Source of the DNA: Rhipicephalus microplus
Taxonomy: Eukaryota; Arthropoda; Arachnida; Ixodida; Ixodidae
DNA: 64,000 nt
Reading direction: 5' to 3'
NCBI RefSeq assembly: GCF_043290135.1
Contig: NC_134704.1
Location: 17,710,001-17,774,000 of the forward strand
Below the pieces are notes generated by a model, which did no database searches, was not told the DNA's origin, and saw only the letters and a program-made list of their open reading frames with translations. Positions 24,647 through 36,300 of the stretch are shown piece after piece. A program made the position numbers and the translations under genes. Each line of letters starts with the position of its first letter. Position 1 is the first letter of the stretch.

Positions 24647-24870
24647 GGCCCGTATTCACAAACCAACCTCGGCCTTACCTCACGTTTTTTTTTTCAACTT
24701 CCTGTGCTCTTTACATGCGTTATAAAGGCCCGAAAATGGTAACAGGGTGAAAGATAGGGACAAGACTGGCTCATGCATACTGGTCCGATTTGTTCATCAT
24801 GCGCAATAAAGGCTTAAAACCTTTAAGAAAAACTCGAGGAAAGTGTGAGGTTGGTTTGTGAATACGTGCC
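24647..24870. mobile_element. MITE with 24-bp terminal inverted repeats
   Basis: The left end GGCCCGTATTCACAAACCAA (continuing CCTC, 24647-24670) and the complement of the right end (24847-24870) match at 23 of 24 bases. TTA flanks both sides (24644-24646 and 24871-24873). TTA/TWA duplications and ends starting GGC suggest the PIF/Harbinger superfamily. If the duplication is read as TA, Tc1/mariner is the alternative. The 176-bp interior has no coding capacity, so the element would need a transposase from elsewhere. Confidence 0.75.
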
Positions 24871-24917
24871 TTAGAATGACGATGGTGCTAAGGTTCAATG
24901 GAGGTCTCCTTTATTTT

Positions 24918-25575
24918 TCACAGCCAAAAGCGTTATAAGATCACAACAAAAGTCGCGTGCACGGGAGTGCACGAAATAAGAAGAAAAAACTCTGTAAATA
25001 AGAAAACACCTAGGACACAAAGGGATTCTAACCCGTGTTTCCGAAGTCCAAGGCCAGTATTCTACCACTGAGCCATGCTGATGCATGGAACTACTTTGCT
25101 AACTGGCCTTAGGCAGGCTCAATGTTAGGAAAGAAATCGCGTTAATATAAGTAATAATGCCTTTTACAACAGCAAAGGAACAACTAAGTGTCCCACAATG
25201 AGAACTGTGCAATGAGTGCGTCGTCAAATGCCTCAAACCATTACAAGAGCTTGATGTTGTTCACCTATTAACCATGTTTCATACCCACTGTGGGAGATCG
25301 TGGGGATTACAAAAGTTTCTGGCATAATTCTTCATCGTCGTCAGCCACAGCATGAAACTTCGCACATAATTTCTTGCAATTGTGCACCGGGTACTACGTT
25401 TCCTAGAAGAGTCACACGTGAACGCCCTCCAACTACACATTAATTTATAGCGTAGTGGGTACCATGTAAGTATGCTTGCACCAGTCACCCAAAGTGTTAA
25501 AAAAAATCTCTGAAAGGCAGCTTTGTCAGCTTTTGCTGTGACAGTGCTGCGCGTTCTGCGCAGGCCTGGTCCGTT
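24918..25575 (-). repeat. Composite tRNA-containing repeat, copy 1
   Basis: One of three copies (others 32769-33398 and 37887-38298). Read on the minus strand it has a body of about 450 bp, then a tRNA-like segment (about 25085-25008), then a tail with TTTTGTTGTGATC, a GCTTTTGGCTGTG motif and an A-run. The tRNA-like segment has GGCTCAGTGGTAGAATACTGG and GGGTTAGAATCCC as A- and B-box equivalents. In the body, blocks such as CACAATGAGAACTGTGCAATG (25194-25214, plus strand) and TTCATCGTCGTCAGCCACAG (25330-25349) recur in copy 2. An inverted ACAGC-GAAAGC motif occurs near both ends. Confidence 0.7.
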
Positions 25576-25850
25576 CAGGGGCAAAGCTTCTTAAAGTGGC
25601 ACCCGGTTAACCTTTGTCGTAGTACGTAACTTGTCTTGCGCCTTGGCCTGTAAGGTGGTGCTGACGGGAGATTTCTCCTGTGCGTTGTTGAACAATAAAA
25701 AATTCGCAGCGTGCGCGTAAACTAAAAGCCGAATTCTCCTGTCTCTCCTTCCCCATTAGCAGCAATTGGCATGTAGATGGAGCACTATCTGACAAGAAAG
25801 GGTTGCTACGTTATACTCGCTGGGCGTAACCACCTTGGTTTTAGAAAGAT
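25576..25850. other. No gene seen
   Basis: Short stretch between the composite repeat and the tetranucleotide-array repeat. Nothing is recognised. Confidence 0.4.
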
Positions 25851-26049
25851 TTAGCGAGCGTTGTGCCGCAGTGCCATAAATATAGTAAACTAGTATATAC
25901 CATGAACTCGAGGTAGTTAAAGGTGGGAAGTAGACACGAAGCGCAAGCCGTAAGAAAGTGTGCGTGTGCCACCTCTCGTTTAGTCCTTGGAATGCCCGCT
26001 GGATGGCGCTGCTTCTATATGCAGAACATATGATGAAAAGATGCGAGAT

Positions 26050-26305
26050 GGTGGTACTTCGAGTGTTGACTAGGTGGACGAACGAACACACAGACGTATG
26101 CATGGACGGATGCATGGACGGGTAGACGCATGGATGGACGCAAGGGTGGATGCACGGATGGACGTGCGGACGTGCGAACAGACGCACGCACAGACAGGAG
26201 GATGGACGCAAGCACAGTCACACAGACGGATGCTCGGATGGACGCACGGATGGTCACACAAACGGACGCATGGACGGACGGAAGCAAGAACGAATGGACG
26301 GGCGG
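26050..26305. repeat. Degenerate GGAC/GGAT tetranucleotide array
   Basis: About 250 bases of mixed GGAC, GGAT, GAAC and CAGAC tetramers in one orientation. They produce Asp/Arg/Gly-rich or Val/His/Pro-rich spurious frames. The sharp edges, and a left flank that looks repeat-like, suggest the array is part of a larger interspersed repeat, but this cannot be shown here. It is related in unit to the right half of 10900-11107. Confidence 0.8.
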
Positions 26306-27062
26306 ATGCTTCGCCCCACTCTCCATCATTCACCCCGTGGATATGCTGCCATTTTTTTTCGTCTCCTAGATGTTTACTTTGTTTTATTTGCTTATTTTCG
26401 ATACTGTGTGCGTGTATGATTGATGCCTTATCACTAAGATCTGTTCGCTGCGTATGCACGCGTACAGGATCTTGGTGCGTAGACGTGTCAATGCTTCATT
26501 TCCTGAACTGAGTGCCGGCTCCTAGACTTGTACCGCTGCAACTGGACGAATGAAGAACCCATGGCACAACTGCTACTTGACCTACTTGGCACCACTTCAA
26601 CACTTTTGGCGAGGTGATTGCACTGACTCAAGGAACTGCGTTACACAGGCTAGTCAAAGAGCTCTTTTATATTTAAAGCAATATTGATGTGACGAGTATC
26701 ATTGACTCAGCTGTGTAGTAGTGGCACTCTCACCTAGGCATTAGCGTACCCTCGAGTATTCTGCGGGTTGACCTTGTGTTGTATTACGCTCTCAGAGACT
26801 ACATGGGGAGAAGCGCGTGGACAAGATCCGCTCTGCCAGGGACGGCTTCATCGCAGCTGCTCTAAATAAAAGTGCCAACTCCTTCAGAAAACCTATTCAG
26901 TTGATTTTCACTATTTATATTTATATTACCCTTGTTTTAGGTAAACTTGTGCTCCGATAACATATATGAATCTAACATAATCCTTCACTTGAACGAGAAC
27001 CACCAATCTTGTACTCATTTTCGATGAAGGCGTAACGCTAGAGTTCAGAGTGAATAGATTTA
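26306..27062. other. No gene seen
   Basis: Mixed-composition DNA with short frames. An AATAAA at 26865-26870 has no upstream coding sequence to go with it. Confidence 0.4.
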
Positions 27063-27157
27063 CGCACACGTAAAAAAAAAGCACAAGATGGTCGAAATTT
27101 CTGGCTTGCTCCCCTGTGGCATCTCTCATTATCTTACTGTGGTTTTCATACGCTAAA
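27063..27157 (+). repeat. Degenerate 3' half of a Ruka-like SINE
   Basis: GATGGTCGAAATTTCTGG, then CTGTGGCATCTCTCATTATC and GTGGTTTTCATACGCTAAA, follow the order of the SINE's 3' half at 21800-21870. The tRNA head is missing. Confidence 0.6.
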
Positions 27158-28965
27158 ATACAAATATTGTGAATACTCAGGGAATACAATATTTTTGTAT
27201 GAGTGTTGTTTTTTAGACTTTTTATAAATATAAAGAGAATCATAAGTGCTCGACCGTAAATGCTTAAAAGAGAAACAAGAGCGCCACTAGTTACACATGT
27301 TACTAAAGGAAAAAAAATATTGTACAAAACATTAAGGAGTTTTAGGGCCAGGTACACCAAGCGCCCTGCATGCGCACACTCTCGAGTTTCTTAGAACTCA
27401 CCGCCACACGTGAGGAGAATAATACAAAGCAACACATTCTCACGTACGCTATCCGCTTTGGCCCTTAGCACTATAATTCTCTATTGACTCACGCGTTTTG
27501 AAGCACTAAAAATAAAGAGAATGCGCCACACTCCTAAAAAAGTTTCTGGACAGCCTAGACTTGACAGTGCGTTCTCTGGAAGTGACTCGTTCTAGGTTGG
27601 CGAAGTTGAGCTGTGGAAGCAACTCAAAGATTAGCAAGCATCCGCCATGGTCATCCATCTTCTCATAAGTGGCCTGCGGCTGTTTAGGGAGGGTGCGTTA
27701 AATGACTTCAATGCGTCATGCGTGCTTACTTTACTTCTGGAGTCTGTCTAGCTTCTGCGCACTTGTCTATTTAGCGCATGTTTTCTTGTGTAATAATTCT
27801 TCGTGGCAGTCTGTTGGTTCCTGTTGTATTTACTGGACGTGGAATAAATAGCCGTTCTTGTACTCCCCCAACTTCAGGGTCTCTGCTAGTATGGGCCTTG
27901 GTAGCGAACTAGTCTAACCCTTCAAAATTCTCTTTCTTTACTCGCGCCTTGGGAGCCCGACCATACCGAGGGTGGCGGGGGCTTCCACTTGGCCGCATTA
28001 TACAAGAAACAGTTGCAGCATTGTAACCTCAAATAAACGGCTGACGTTGCTTTCATACATATCTTGGCGAACTAAAGTCGTAAAACACTTTTACGGTGCC
28101 TTCAACTTAAGTCGCGACATCAGTTTTACAACGCTGCCATGCCGTCGAAGTGATGGGGATACGACATCGCCAGCTGTGACTGGATCGCCGTGCCTTGATA
28201 CACAGCCACTGTGGTTTTGGCCATGAAAATTACCACTGAAGTCACACTTCTGAACGAATGCATGAACTAATGGCGCGTGAGAAAAAGGAGAGCATGGTTT
28301 TTTGTGCACGCAGTGCCTTTTAGGCATATACCCACAGTATTGCACTGCACATGCACCATTCGGTTAGGTGGCTCTGACAGCTTCCTAGTATGGGAATTAA
28401 AAGTGCATTGAAAATATAAAAAAAACATCAAAGGAGGCTTTCATGTGACCACGTCCTACAGGAACAAGGTCAGCGGTTTGATTATTCAGACTTACTCGCC
28501 AAAATCCTACCCAGAAACCCTTTTTATCAAGAGATGGTTATGCGTGCGAGAGTTCACTCCCCGTTGGAAATTTTGTTTCTTTAGTATTGCTTCTTTTTGA
28601 TCGACAAAAAAGTAATAAAGAGCTATTTTTTTTTTACGTCTACGTACTTACGATCAAGCAGTGTACGACAACGGCAACCGCAGAGACACTAACTCAATTC
28701 GTACTCATGTATCTTTTTCGTTGAAGTAACTTTAAGACGGTTCTGTCACATTGTGCTTAATGCTAAATGCTAATAAATGGTTGTTTCTTGAGAAAGATTG
28801 GGCTATAAGAAGTGGAAACGCCGACAGAATAAGCACTTGTTCTCTAAAAATATTTACGTTTCTACAGCAACTTCATGGGAACCGTACTTATCTACCTTAT
28901 TTTTTCCAATAGAGCCTTATATATGGCCTCATCAGGAAGATAATTAGCAGTGTCGCTGCTAAGCC
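27158..28965. other. No gene seen
   Basis: No supported gene. The region near 27780-27930 has an AATAAA (27844-27849) and a GC-rich stretch, but no repeat partner or coding frame. Confidence 0.4.
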
Positions 28966-28969
28966 ACAA

Positions 28970-29537
28970 CGGAGAGAGAGAATAAAAAAAATCAGAAAGG
29001 TAGGGAGGTTAACTAGACTAAATTCAGTTTCCTGCCCTATACGGGGGAGAAGTGAATGAGGGAGAAAAGACAGAGAGAAGAGGAGGTACACATTGCACAT
29101 AACATACACCCCCCCCCCCACACAGCTCAGGTTTCACAGGTGGTCGCACAGTGATGTTGCCCTCAAGAGTTGTAGAACAGTCCTGTCACTTTCTGGGCTG
29201 AAGTACTTGAAAGCCACGCACCCAAGATCTTCTCCAGAGTAAAGGGTCGATCATACAGCCTCCTTAAGGCACACTGGATATTCCGGGGATCTTCTTTAAA
29301 GTCTGCACAATGGCACAGGACATGGTCGAGAGTTTCTACACAATGACAGTTATCACAGTTGGGGGGAAAATAACTACGAAGAGAGCCTGTAAAGAAGGCC
29401 AATTTGATTTTATTGCCGACTGATACATGGCATTTTCGGGAATCACCTTCCGTAATTTTGGATATGGTGTTCAGTACTAGATATATGGGTTTTGTAAATG
29501 CTTTAAACGATACTGATTGACCACAAGAAAGGAGGGT
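28970..29537 (-). mobile_element. 5'-truncated non-LTR retrotransposon with coding tail and 3' UTR
   Basis: The coding tail (29537-29163) is followed on the minus strand by a 3' UTR of about 190 bases. The UTR ends in CTAGTTAACCTCCCTACC, an A/T stretch and a CTCTCTCTC tail near 28974. The UTR segment is shared with 23720-23900, showing the two are the same family. Confidence 0.7.
29163..29537 (-). pseudogene. C-terminal fragment of a non-LTR ORF2
   Basis: The minus-strand frame is open from 29537 to a stop just below 29163, about 125 codons. It contains CDNCHCVETLDHVLCHC (about 29352-29302), the CxxCxxxETxxHVLxxC cysteine motif found downstream of RNase H in arthropod non-LTR elements. The frame extends about 45 codons upstream of the nearest possible start, with conserved-looking text such as SVGNKIKLAFF, before an in-frame TAA at 29540-29538. 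RT and RNase H are missing, so this is a dead 5'-truncated copy. It differs in sequence from the element at 1-912. Confidence 0.65.
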
Positions 29538-29540
29538 TTA

Positions 29541-30326
29541 CAGACAACTGTGTACAGCTGCGAAATATGCCCTACCTATGTTTGTTGGTTTCTCTACATT
29601 AGAAACTGCAGCCAACATCAGGATACAAAGGCGATATAAGTAACAATTAAAAAGGGAAACTAACAAATAATAAAAAAGAATGTGATAGGGAATAATAATT
29701 GTAGAAATCGAAAAACAGAATTATTCCTTCTGACACAATTATTCATCGTTTTTTTTTCGTTAGCCATCAGTTGAAAGCATGTGTTGTTAGAGGACAATCA
29801 TAAACCCAAGACCATCAACGACGAGCAGAGTGGGACAGTTCTGGATTTGTCTTCATTGCTTTCCTATTTTTTTTAACTTTCTGATGTATTCTCTTTATAG
29901 CAGGGGCAAGATAAACAAGAAAAGGAAACCTCCAAGCTGTTACAAGCGCGCACCGAGGGAAAGAGTTTCGTAACATTGATTTGACTTCTTGTATAAGAGA
30001 GAGAAAGAGGAGGTGGCGCTTAATGTGGCGCTGTTCATTGCAACATGGCTGCCCTACAAAGGCTTTCATATACTGCTTGACGTGTGCAAGTGCTTGCGTT
30101 TATCGTTTGTGTGTTTGTGCACTGACACGGGCGGCATTTTTGGCTGGAGTGCACAAAAGTACCGGCTGTTCACTCTGATAACGTTTATTTTTTTAGGTGA
30201 AATAAAAATTCTAAAATATGACCAAAATGCCCAGTTTCGGCACAGTTTAGTGTAACTATGTGCCTTTCAGTCACAGGGATATCCCTATCATAGTTCTATA
30301 GAAAAGAATGCGGTAAAGGTGTTTTA
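29541..30326. other. No gene seen
   Basis: AT-rich left portion, then mixed DNA. A GAGAGAGAAAGAGG purine tract lies at 29997-30011. No motif-bearing frames. Confidence 0.4.
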
Positions 30327-30639
30327 GATGCGGAGCATCTTATACTCGCGCCTTGTAGTGCGCCGTCCGCGCCGTCCGCGCCGTCCACACCGCTTCTCGA
30401 ACATTCGACAGCTGACGCGCGCGCATGCGCCGTCGCGCCGTCGCCCACTCTTCCACCATCTGTGCATCCCTTCCTCCTCTACACACCGCGCGCGCTTCAC
30501 TCCTCCACCATCTGTGCACCCTTCCTCCTCTACACACCGCGTTCGACATCTACAATTCTCCTGATTCTCCAGTGGACGCGCATGTGGCGTCGTGCTTCGA
30601 GAACATTCAACAGCTGACAGTGCATGCGCCGTCGTGCTG

Positions 30640-30676
30640 TATATATACTCAAGGTCGGCGCTCGCTCGCTCAGTTG
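30640..30676 (+). promoter_or_regulatory. TATA box plus initiator
   Basis: TATATATA at 30640-30647 is followed by TCAGTTG at 30670-30676, an arthropod-type initiator about 30 bases downstream, the correct spacing for pol II. It lies 52 bases before the ATG at 30728. Confidence 0.5.
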
Positions 30677-30727
30677 CCGCTCGTCGGTTGGTTTGTACGG
30701 CGCGTCGACGTCCAAGGTCGTGGTGAA

Positions 30728-30868
30728 ATGAATTCCAACGAATCCACAAACACAATGATCGACGTCCCTTCGACCAGCGCCGCCCTTTCGCATACGTGTG
30801 TACGTGTTCACTCATTTAACACCCCCTCCTACAACCACGTTAACCAATTTAGCCATCGACCCAAGTAA
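30728..30868 (+). CDS. Short open frame, possible first coding exon
   Basis: The frame is 46 codons from ATG at 30728 to TAA at 30866-30868, rich in Ser, Thr, Asn and His. I recognise no domain. The stop overlaps a consensus 5' splice site: GTAAGT at 30865-30870. A spliced transcript would therefore leave this frame before the stop. A second identical donor context occurs 61 bases on (30926-30931) in the tandem repeat. Placement behind a TATA/Inr pair supports a transcribed leader exon, but no downstream exon is seen before the right inverted repeat. The protein is hypothetical, and it may be a vestige of a transposon gene. Confidence 0.3.
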   Translation: MNSNESTNTMIDVPSTSAALSHTCVRVHSFNTPSYNHVNQFSHRPK

Positions 30869-30960
30869 GTCGCAATTTAACACCCCATTTCACAACCACG
30901 TTAACCAATTTAGCCATCGACCCAAGTAAGTCGCACTTTAACAGCCCGTTAACCAATTAT
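30815..30960 (+). repeat. 61-bp tandem repeat, 2.4 units
   Basis: Units start at 30815, 30876 and 30937 (the last truncated at about 30960), each beginning TTTAACA-CCC. The first two share CACGTTAACCAATTTAGCC and the GTAAGT-containing end. The repeat runs up to the right inverted terminus of the surrounding element. Confidence 0.9.
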
Positions 30961-30972
30961 ATGCTCCGCATC

Positions 30973-32768
30973 CTCCTCAGTGTTCCCCCGAGGGAAGCTG
31001 CGGGCAATTTTTTTAAAACATTTCTTGAAAACCTCAAATTTACTGAACCTATGTGGTCTTTACTTCATACCATGACTTTGTAGTTGTTCAGATTCTCTTG
31101 CACATGATTAGGAGTTGCTAGAAGCAGAAAAACTTTCGCTCATGTTTCTGCACGTATGGCATTTAACGTCGGTGTTTCAGTAATACATTTTTAAGGCCTA
31201 GTTGGTGAATTGTTTCAGAAAGGAAGGACCTGCAAAAAACATAGCACACCCTAAGCAATGTCATCCTCTCTGTGTATGGTCTGATGAGTTTTTCGGCGCA
31301 ATCCTCTCTTGCTGAATCAACACTGGAGGTGGCTCTCTAGATTTCGCTGATGCGTTCTGTTCTGCGCCTGTTTATTTTCGAAATAACATGCTTTAGGATG
31401 GAGAAAATGGGGCAGCCTATAGCTCCTTAAATTGCACTCAAACAAAGCACAGCGCATTGGACTAGTTCGGCTCAATGGTCTACCACCTGAAAAACGAAGC
31501 TATCAACAGATTACTATTGTTAGTGAGGTAGATGAGTGATTGTTTGTTTCTGACTTTCTCATGACTTCAAGAGGGCCTTGAGTCGTTGTGAAAGAAGCGG
31601 AACGCTATGACATTTCTGATTAAAAGCGCACTATTGCCTTTCACATAAATATTTGGGCAATAAGGGGATTGGTAAAGGCCTAGCAAAGCCGCCAGTCAAG
31701 AGCCAAAGACGCAAGGCTAATTGATATAAGGACAGACTTTCCAGGGGTGCATCTTTGTACAAAACATCTGCGGCTCTCAATGCAAAACCTGTCTCGCTTC
31801 CTTTAGGAGACCCCATCTGTTACTGCATTTGCATGAAATCTTACTGTATTGGGGCGTATACATTGGTAGACGCGGAAATCCACTAGATGTGTCTGCCGTT
31901 AACCTTTTTATAACTGAGTCATTGCTTTCTCCATATGTAGCAACAGTTGCAGCAAATGAACTCTGCGTCACTATTCTTCTAAAAAGAAAATCATTAAGTT
32001 ATTTTTTTCATTCTAAGTATAAAAAAGATTTTCCTTTCAAAGGCAAACAAAGTTGCTCTTTTGAGGCGCAATCAATGCTTACATATCAGTCGCGGCTCCG
32101 CTCTTTACCAACCTCCCTTTTCTGTCGCAACTTATGCAAAACTTTCTACTAGGTGTCAAGCCCCTGTCGAGTATTCGCCTTTTTTTTACCGTTTTCTTTT
32201 TTGTGCGGGTTTGTGACAGCAACTCACTTCTCATCATAAAGCTTTAAATTAGGGTACCTAAGAGTATAATTAATTTATACAAACTTCATGCAGACCTGCA
32301 CGTTCTGCACTCCAAACCAAGTGGTCCATGTTGCTCTACGTTTAGCTCCCCGAAATTCAATCTCCCACGTCTATAGTGAAAAATTATTTTTCTGTCACAG
32401 CACCTGCAGAATGAAATGTGGGAGAAAAAGTTATCACTGTTTATTAAAAAGGAGTGTTAAGAATATGATTAATTAACATTATATATTCTGCGGACATTGT
32501 CCTACAATAGTACGCAATGAACTCAACGACCATACAACCATCGCGAGTACAACCAAGAACATTTCACTGCAGTGCGTGGATGTAGGTCTCACGCGTTGTG
32601 TCTGCGCCAGTTCTTCGTTTGACGAAGTGGGGTACTGCATTAGAAATTTCGTGTAGAAAATGTCGTGTCAACAAAGCATTATCGAGAATGCAGCGAGATA
32701 CGCAAGCGAAATTCTGAAGTGATTAGAGGTGCAGAGGAGATTCTTTAGATATGGCGGCCACCTAGCTA
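30973..32768. other. No gene seen
   Basis: AT-rich DNA. Frames of up to about 107 codons occur (for example 31829-32152 +), with no motif or codon pattern I would defend as coding. Confidence 0.4.
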
Positions 32769-33398
32769 CTTTAACAGCGAAAGCTGATATGTGATCACAA
32801 CAAAGGTCGATTCTGGTGCCGTAGTTGTCCACCGCCACCGCCGGGGTCCGTGACCGCTATCACACGGAGTAATAAATCATTCCGAGGGCAGAATGTGAAT
32901 CGAACCCGGGTCTTCTACGTGGTAACCCGGTATTTTAACGAAGAGGTAAGCGGTGCTTGAAACTCCGGTGCAGCTGACTCTGCAGGTTTTATGTTGAGTA
33001 AGGAATTGCGTTAGAATGTGTGATAGAGCATTTTAGAACATGGATGTAACAACCAGGCGTCGCACAATGGGAATTGCGCAATGAGTGGGTAGTTGAATGC
33101 CCCAACCCATTGCAAAAGTCTCGGGTATACTTATTCATCGTCGTCAGCCATAGCATCAACAAGGGGCATATAATGTCTTACATTTGTGTAACGGGTACCT
33201 CACTTTTCTGAAGAATGTCGACTAATCGCATCGAGGACGCTTCACCACTACATAAAAGTTTTGTTGATTTATGGCATGGTGCGTAACTTGCATGTGCGCT
33301 TGTAGCGGTTGCTTCAAGAATGTTTTTTACAGGCTTTATAAAGCTTATAAAGCTTCTAGCTTACGAGATGACTGTGCTGTGCGTCCCATGCAGGCCGG
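32769..33398 (-). repeat. Composite tRNA-containing repeat, copy 2
   Basis: Aligned by eye with 24918-25575. On the plus strand it begins with AACAGCGAAAGCTG and GTGATCACAACAAAGGTCG. A tRNA-like segment follows on the minus strand (about 32965-32885), with a clean B-box GGTTCGATTC. The body blocks CACAATGGGAATTGCGCAATG (33064-33084) and TTCATCGTCGTCAGCCATAG (33133-33152) come next. It ends with GACTGTGCTGTGCG. It is diverged from copy 1 across its whole length. Confidence 0.7.
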
Positions 33399-36300
33399 GT
33401 GGTTTTTCAAACAGGTACAAATGCTGTAGTGTATGCTTACCTACAAAACCATCCCCTGCTCGATTTTTTTGAAGGATGATGCAAAGAATGATTAGCATGA
33501 CTATGTTCAGAGGGATATCATTATTTCCTCCAAATCGAAGATGCCCCTGCTTCTACATTGCATACGCATAACGCACGACCATAAAACTATGCCTGTCTTC
33601 AGCTTCGTAAAAAAATTTAGTGTTTATCACCCTTTGCATGTCGCGTAGTGCAATTTAGCAATCGTTTGTCTGTATGACAGGGCGGCATGCACCAGGAAGT
33701 CTGTCCCAGTTGCGCAGCTTACCATCGTTTCTTTTTTCTTTTTTTCCTCTGTATATTTGAGTAAGATGCACTTCTTTTCGTAGTGTGTATGTGGACGCCC
33801 TTTCTCTATTGGCATCGATTGTGCACATAGATCGAGTGACGCCTGAGGATGGTATAACTTAAGAATAAAAAATTGATAAAACCTGTCTTTACAGTGCGCC
33901 AAAGTGCGTGGAAACGAAACTAGAGATGGCGTAGTTGCTTGTATTTGTGATTGTTAAATTGCTTTTTAAATATTTACCTATAATAGCCCGAGTACATTTA
34001 TTCTCGCTTTATAGATTTGTAAACAGACGTGCTTTTCCTTGCTGTAGGTAGTGATCGCAGTGAATAAAGATATCCTCAAGCAGCTGACAATATAGAAACC
34101 CTACGAGGAGTCCCCCGGAAACGTTAATAATATAGGTCTTCTATTCGACAGTTTCTTCTCCGTTTGACTGGACATACGTTCTCGAAATTTTAACACGAAA
34201 AAAAAAACATTGGTGGTCCTCAATTTTGCGCGCTTTGAATGTTCTTGCTCGTTTCATTTTTCTGCCAGCTTACTTTCGGGTACAAACTTCCATTCGGTAG
34301 ACCCATAAACTGAGAAAGGCTTCAGTTAATGTGCAGTCATAAATTTTGGTAGATTAGGCTGCGTGTCAAGGCTATGTTCCTGAGTACCCATTCTATAATC
34401 CCTCTCTGCCTGCGCTGCGTAAACTGACCGGCCAGTAAACTTGGAACTAAGACTTCGGGACTTCGTTTTTGCTTTGTTTTTCTTTGAAGCCAAGATGACT
34501 TAGTTGTTCTTTCGAAATAATACGTAATAACTGCAGAAGAAGCGTAAATTCTCGTTTAATGTAGTATCAACCTGCATTTCCGGAAGTTCATAATCTTGTT
34601 ATAACATTTAGGATTCGCAATGATTTGCGGCTGCAGGTTACGAGTCACAATAAAATATGCGACGTGCGTCAGCATTTAGTTAACGTGTATGTAAAAGGCT
34701 TCGGGGGTTGCAAATAAATCGTGGTTTTATGCTCGCGCTGCTGTACAGCAGTACTTACTGGCTCGGGCTTAAATGCTGCTTTTTATCAAGAAATTAACTT
34801 CTGGCAGTGCGTTTCGCACGGCAACTTAGCTCCCCTCGTCGTAAATAACCAGGGCTTCTAACCCGTATTCGACCAGCAGTGGTCGCTTAGAAGCTGGTGT
34901 TCCAAAGCGTGAGTAAAAACGCTAGGTTCCTGGGTGCGGCCTCAGCCACAGCTTGCTGGAGCAATGCAAGCAAGGCTGTGTGTTTATATTTAATGTTTAT
35001 GTTAAACAACCCTAGGTGGCCTAAATTTATTCGAAGTCCACATTGAAGTGTGCCTCATGAATGAGTCGTGGGTTTAAATGGTATAGAAATGTGGTCAGTT
35101 ATTTTTTCTTTATTTATATTCGGCTGATGTTCTGAGGGCTGCTGATTGTTCACATGTATACTCAATAAAAAAAGGTCTGCGATTATTCATTAAAACGTCC
35201 TTACGCTAGAATCTTCTGCAAACACGGACATCCCACGTCAATTGTAGTGCAAATCGTAGAATGCATGGATGGCCGTACAATTGCAAGCATCACACAAAAA
35301 TAGTTGGTTTGCGAACCAAGTGGTTCACTCTCTGATTACCACAGTAACAGGAACGTCATAAACGCCACATGCGATAGACTGAACAAATTTTTGTTTGTTT
35401 CTAGCGAGGAAGCCAAAATACGCGTGCTTTCATGGCGTCTGTGAAGCGCCCTGTAATATCGCCTTGTTATATAGCTGTCTTCGCAATACATCTTGCTTCT
35501 CATCACGGCTCGGTAATCTAATGAAAACAGATAGGTGGGTAAAACTTTATTGAACTTAGCGTTTCGAAAGCGTTGTCCCAGGGTCACCACATAAATTCCC
35601 TGTGCTACGCGTTCATTAGCTCATGTAGTTTCATAACGTCGGTGTCCCGGTCAGTGGCCATCTTCTTACCACACCATGACACTACCCAAGAAACATATAC
35701 CAAGGAAAGCTCAGTACTGTTATTTTAGCTCGAAATGCTGTACATACACATAGACCATGTCTTTTTCCCGAGTGTAACCAGAACTGACAGCTAAAGCAAA
35801 TGCGCGCGAAAGTACGGTAGTGGCTGAGGTGCAGGAATCAGCGTGAGACTGTCCCGCGTAGAAGTCCTGTATGGCGAATTTATTCCCTTATCCCGAGCAC
35901 GTTCCAAATCCATTGGAGTTGCTTTCTCTCTAGACAAGGACAAATGGCTCTCGACGAATAGAAATGTGTCTGTAGCGTCGGCTGGAAACAAAATAACAGC
36001 AGCATAGCAATGAAATAGCTTACGAAGAATGTTTCCCGGCCACTCGCTTGGTCGTTTATTCCTGTCTATTTTGTGCACCCTCGTTGTTGTCTTGCACGTG
36101 CAGGACGTCTTTTGGGACCAAGAAAATGTTATTAGCGTATGCTCTAGCTTTTCTCTGCCTTTTTATATTTCTTCAAAACTCTGACAAGTGGCCTAAACGT
36201 GTTCGTATATCAAATTTGGGTAGAACAGCTCTGTCTGCTGTGCGTCTGAGACAGAATTATAAATGGCTTTAGACTGCCAAATAAACTCACGAGTGGTACC

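Larger units (their letters stand above)
30327..30972. mobile_element. TIR-bounded element with an internal promoter and first-exon-like segment
   Basis: A perfect 12-bp inverted repeat, GATGCGGAGCAT (30327-30338) and ATGCTCCGCATC (30961-30972), bounds a 646-bp block that is far more GC-rich than its flanks. Inside are a direct repeat of about 52 bp (30453-30504 and 30505-30545) and a second, looser duplication around GAACATTC-GACAGCTGAC (about 30393 and 30595). Also inside are a TATA/Inr promoter, a 46-codon open frame and a 61-bp tandem repeat. No target duplication was recognised. It could be a non-autonomous DNA transposon that retains the 5' end of a longer gene. No transposase is visible. 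Confidence 0.6.

Noticed and set aside
26015..26511. Frames with regular His/Pro/Val or Asp/Arg/Thr repeats
   Set aside because: They are translations of the degenerate GGAC/GGAT array in every frame; the periodicity is nucleotide-level.
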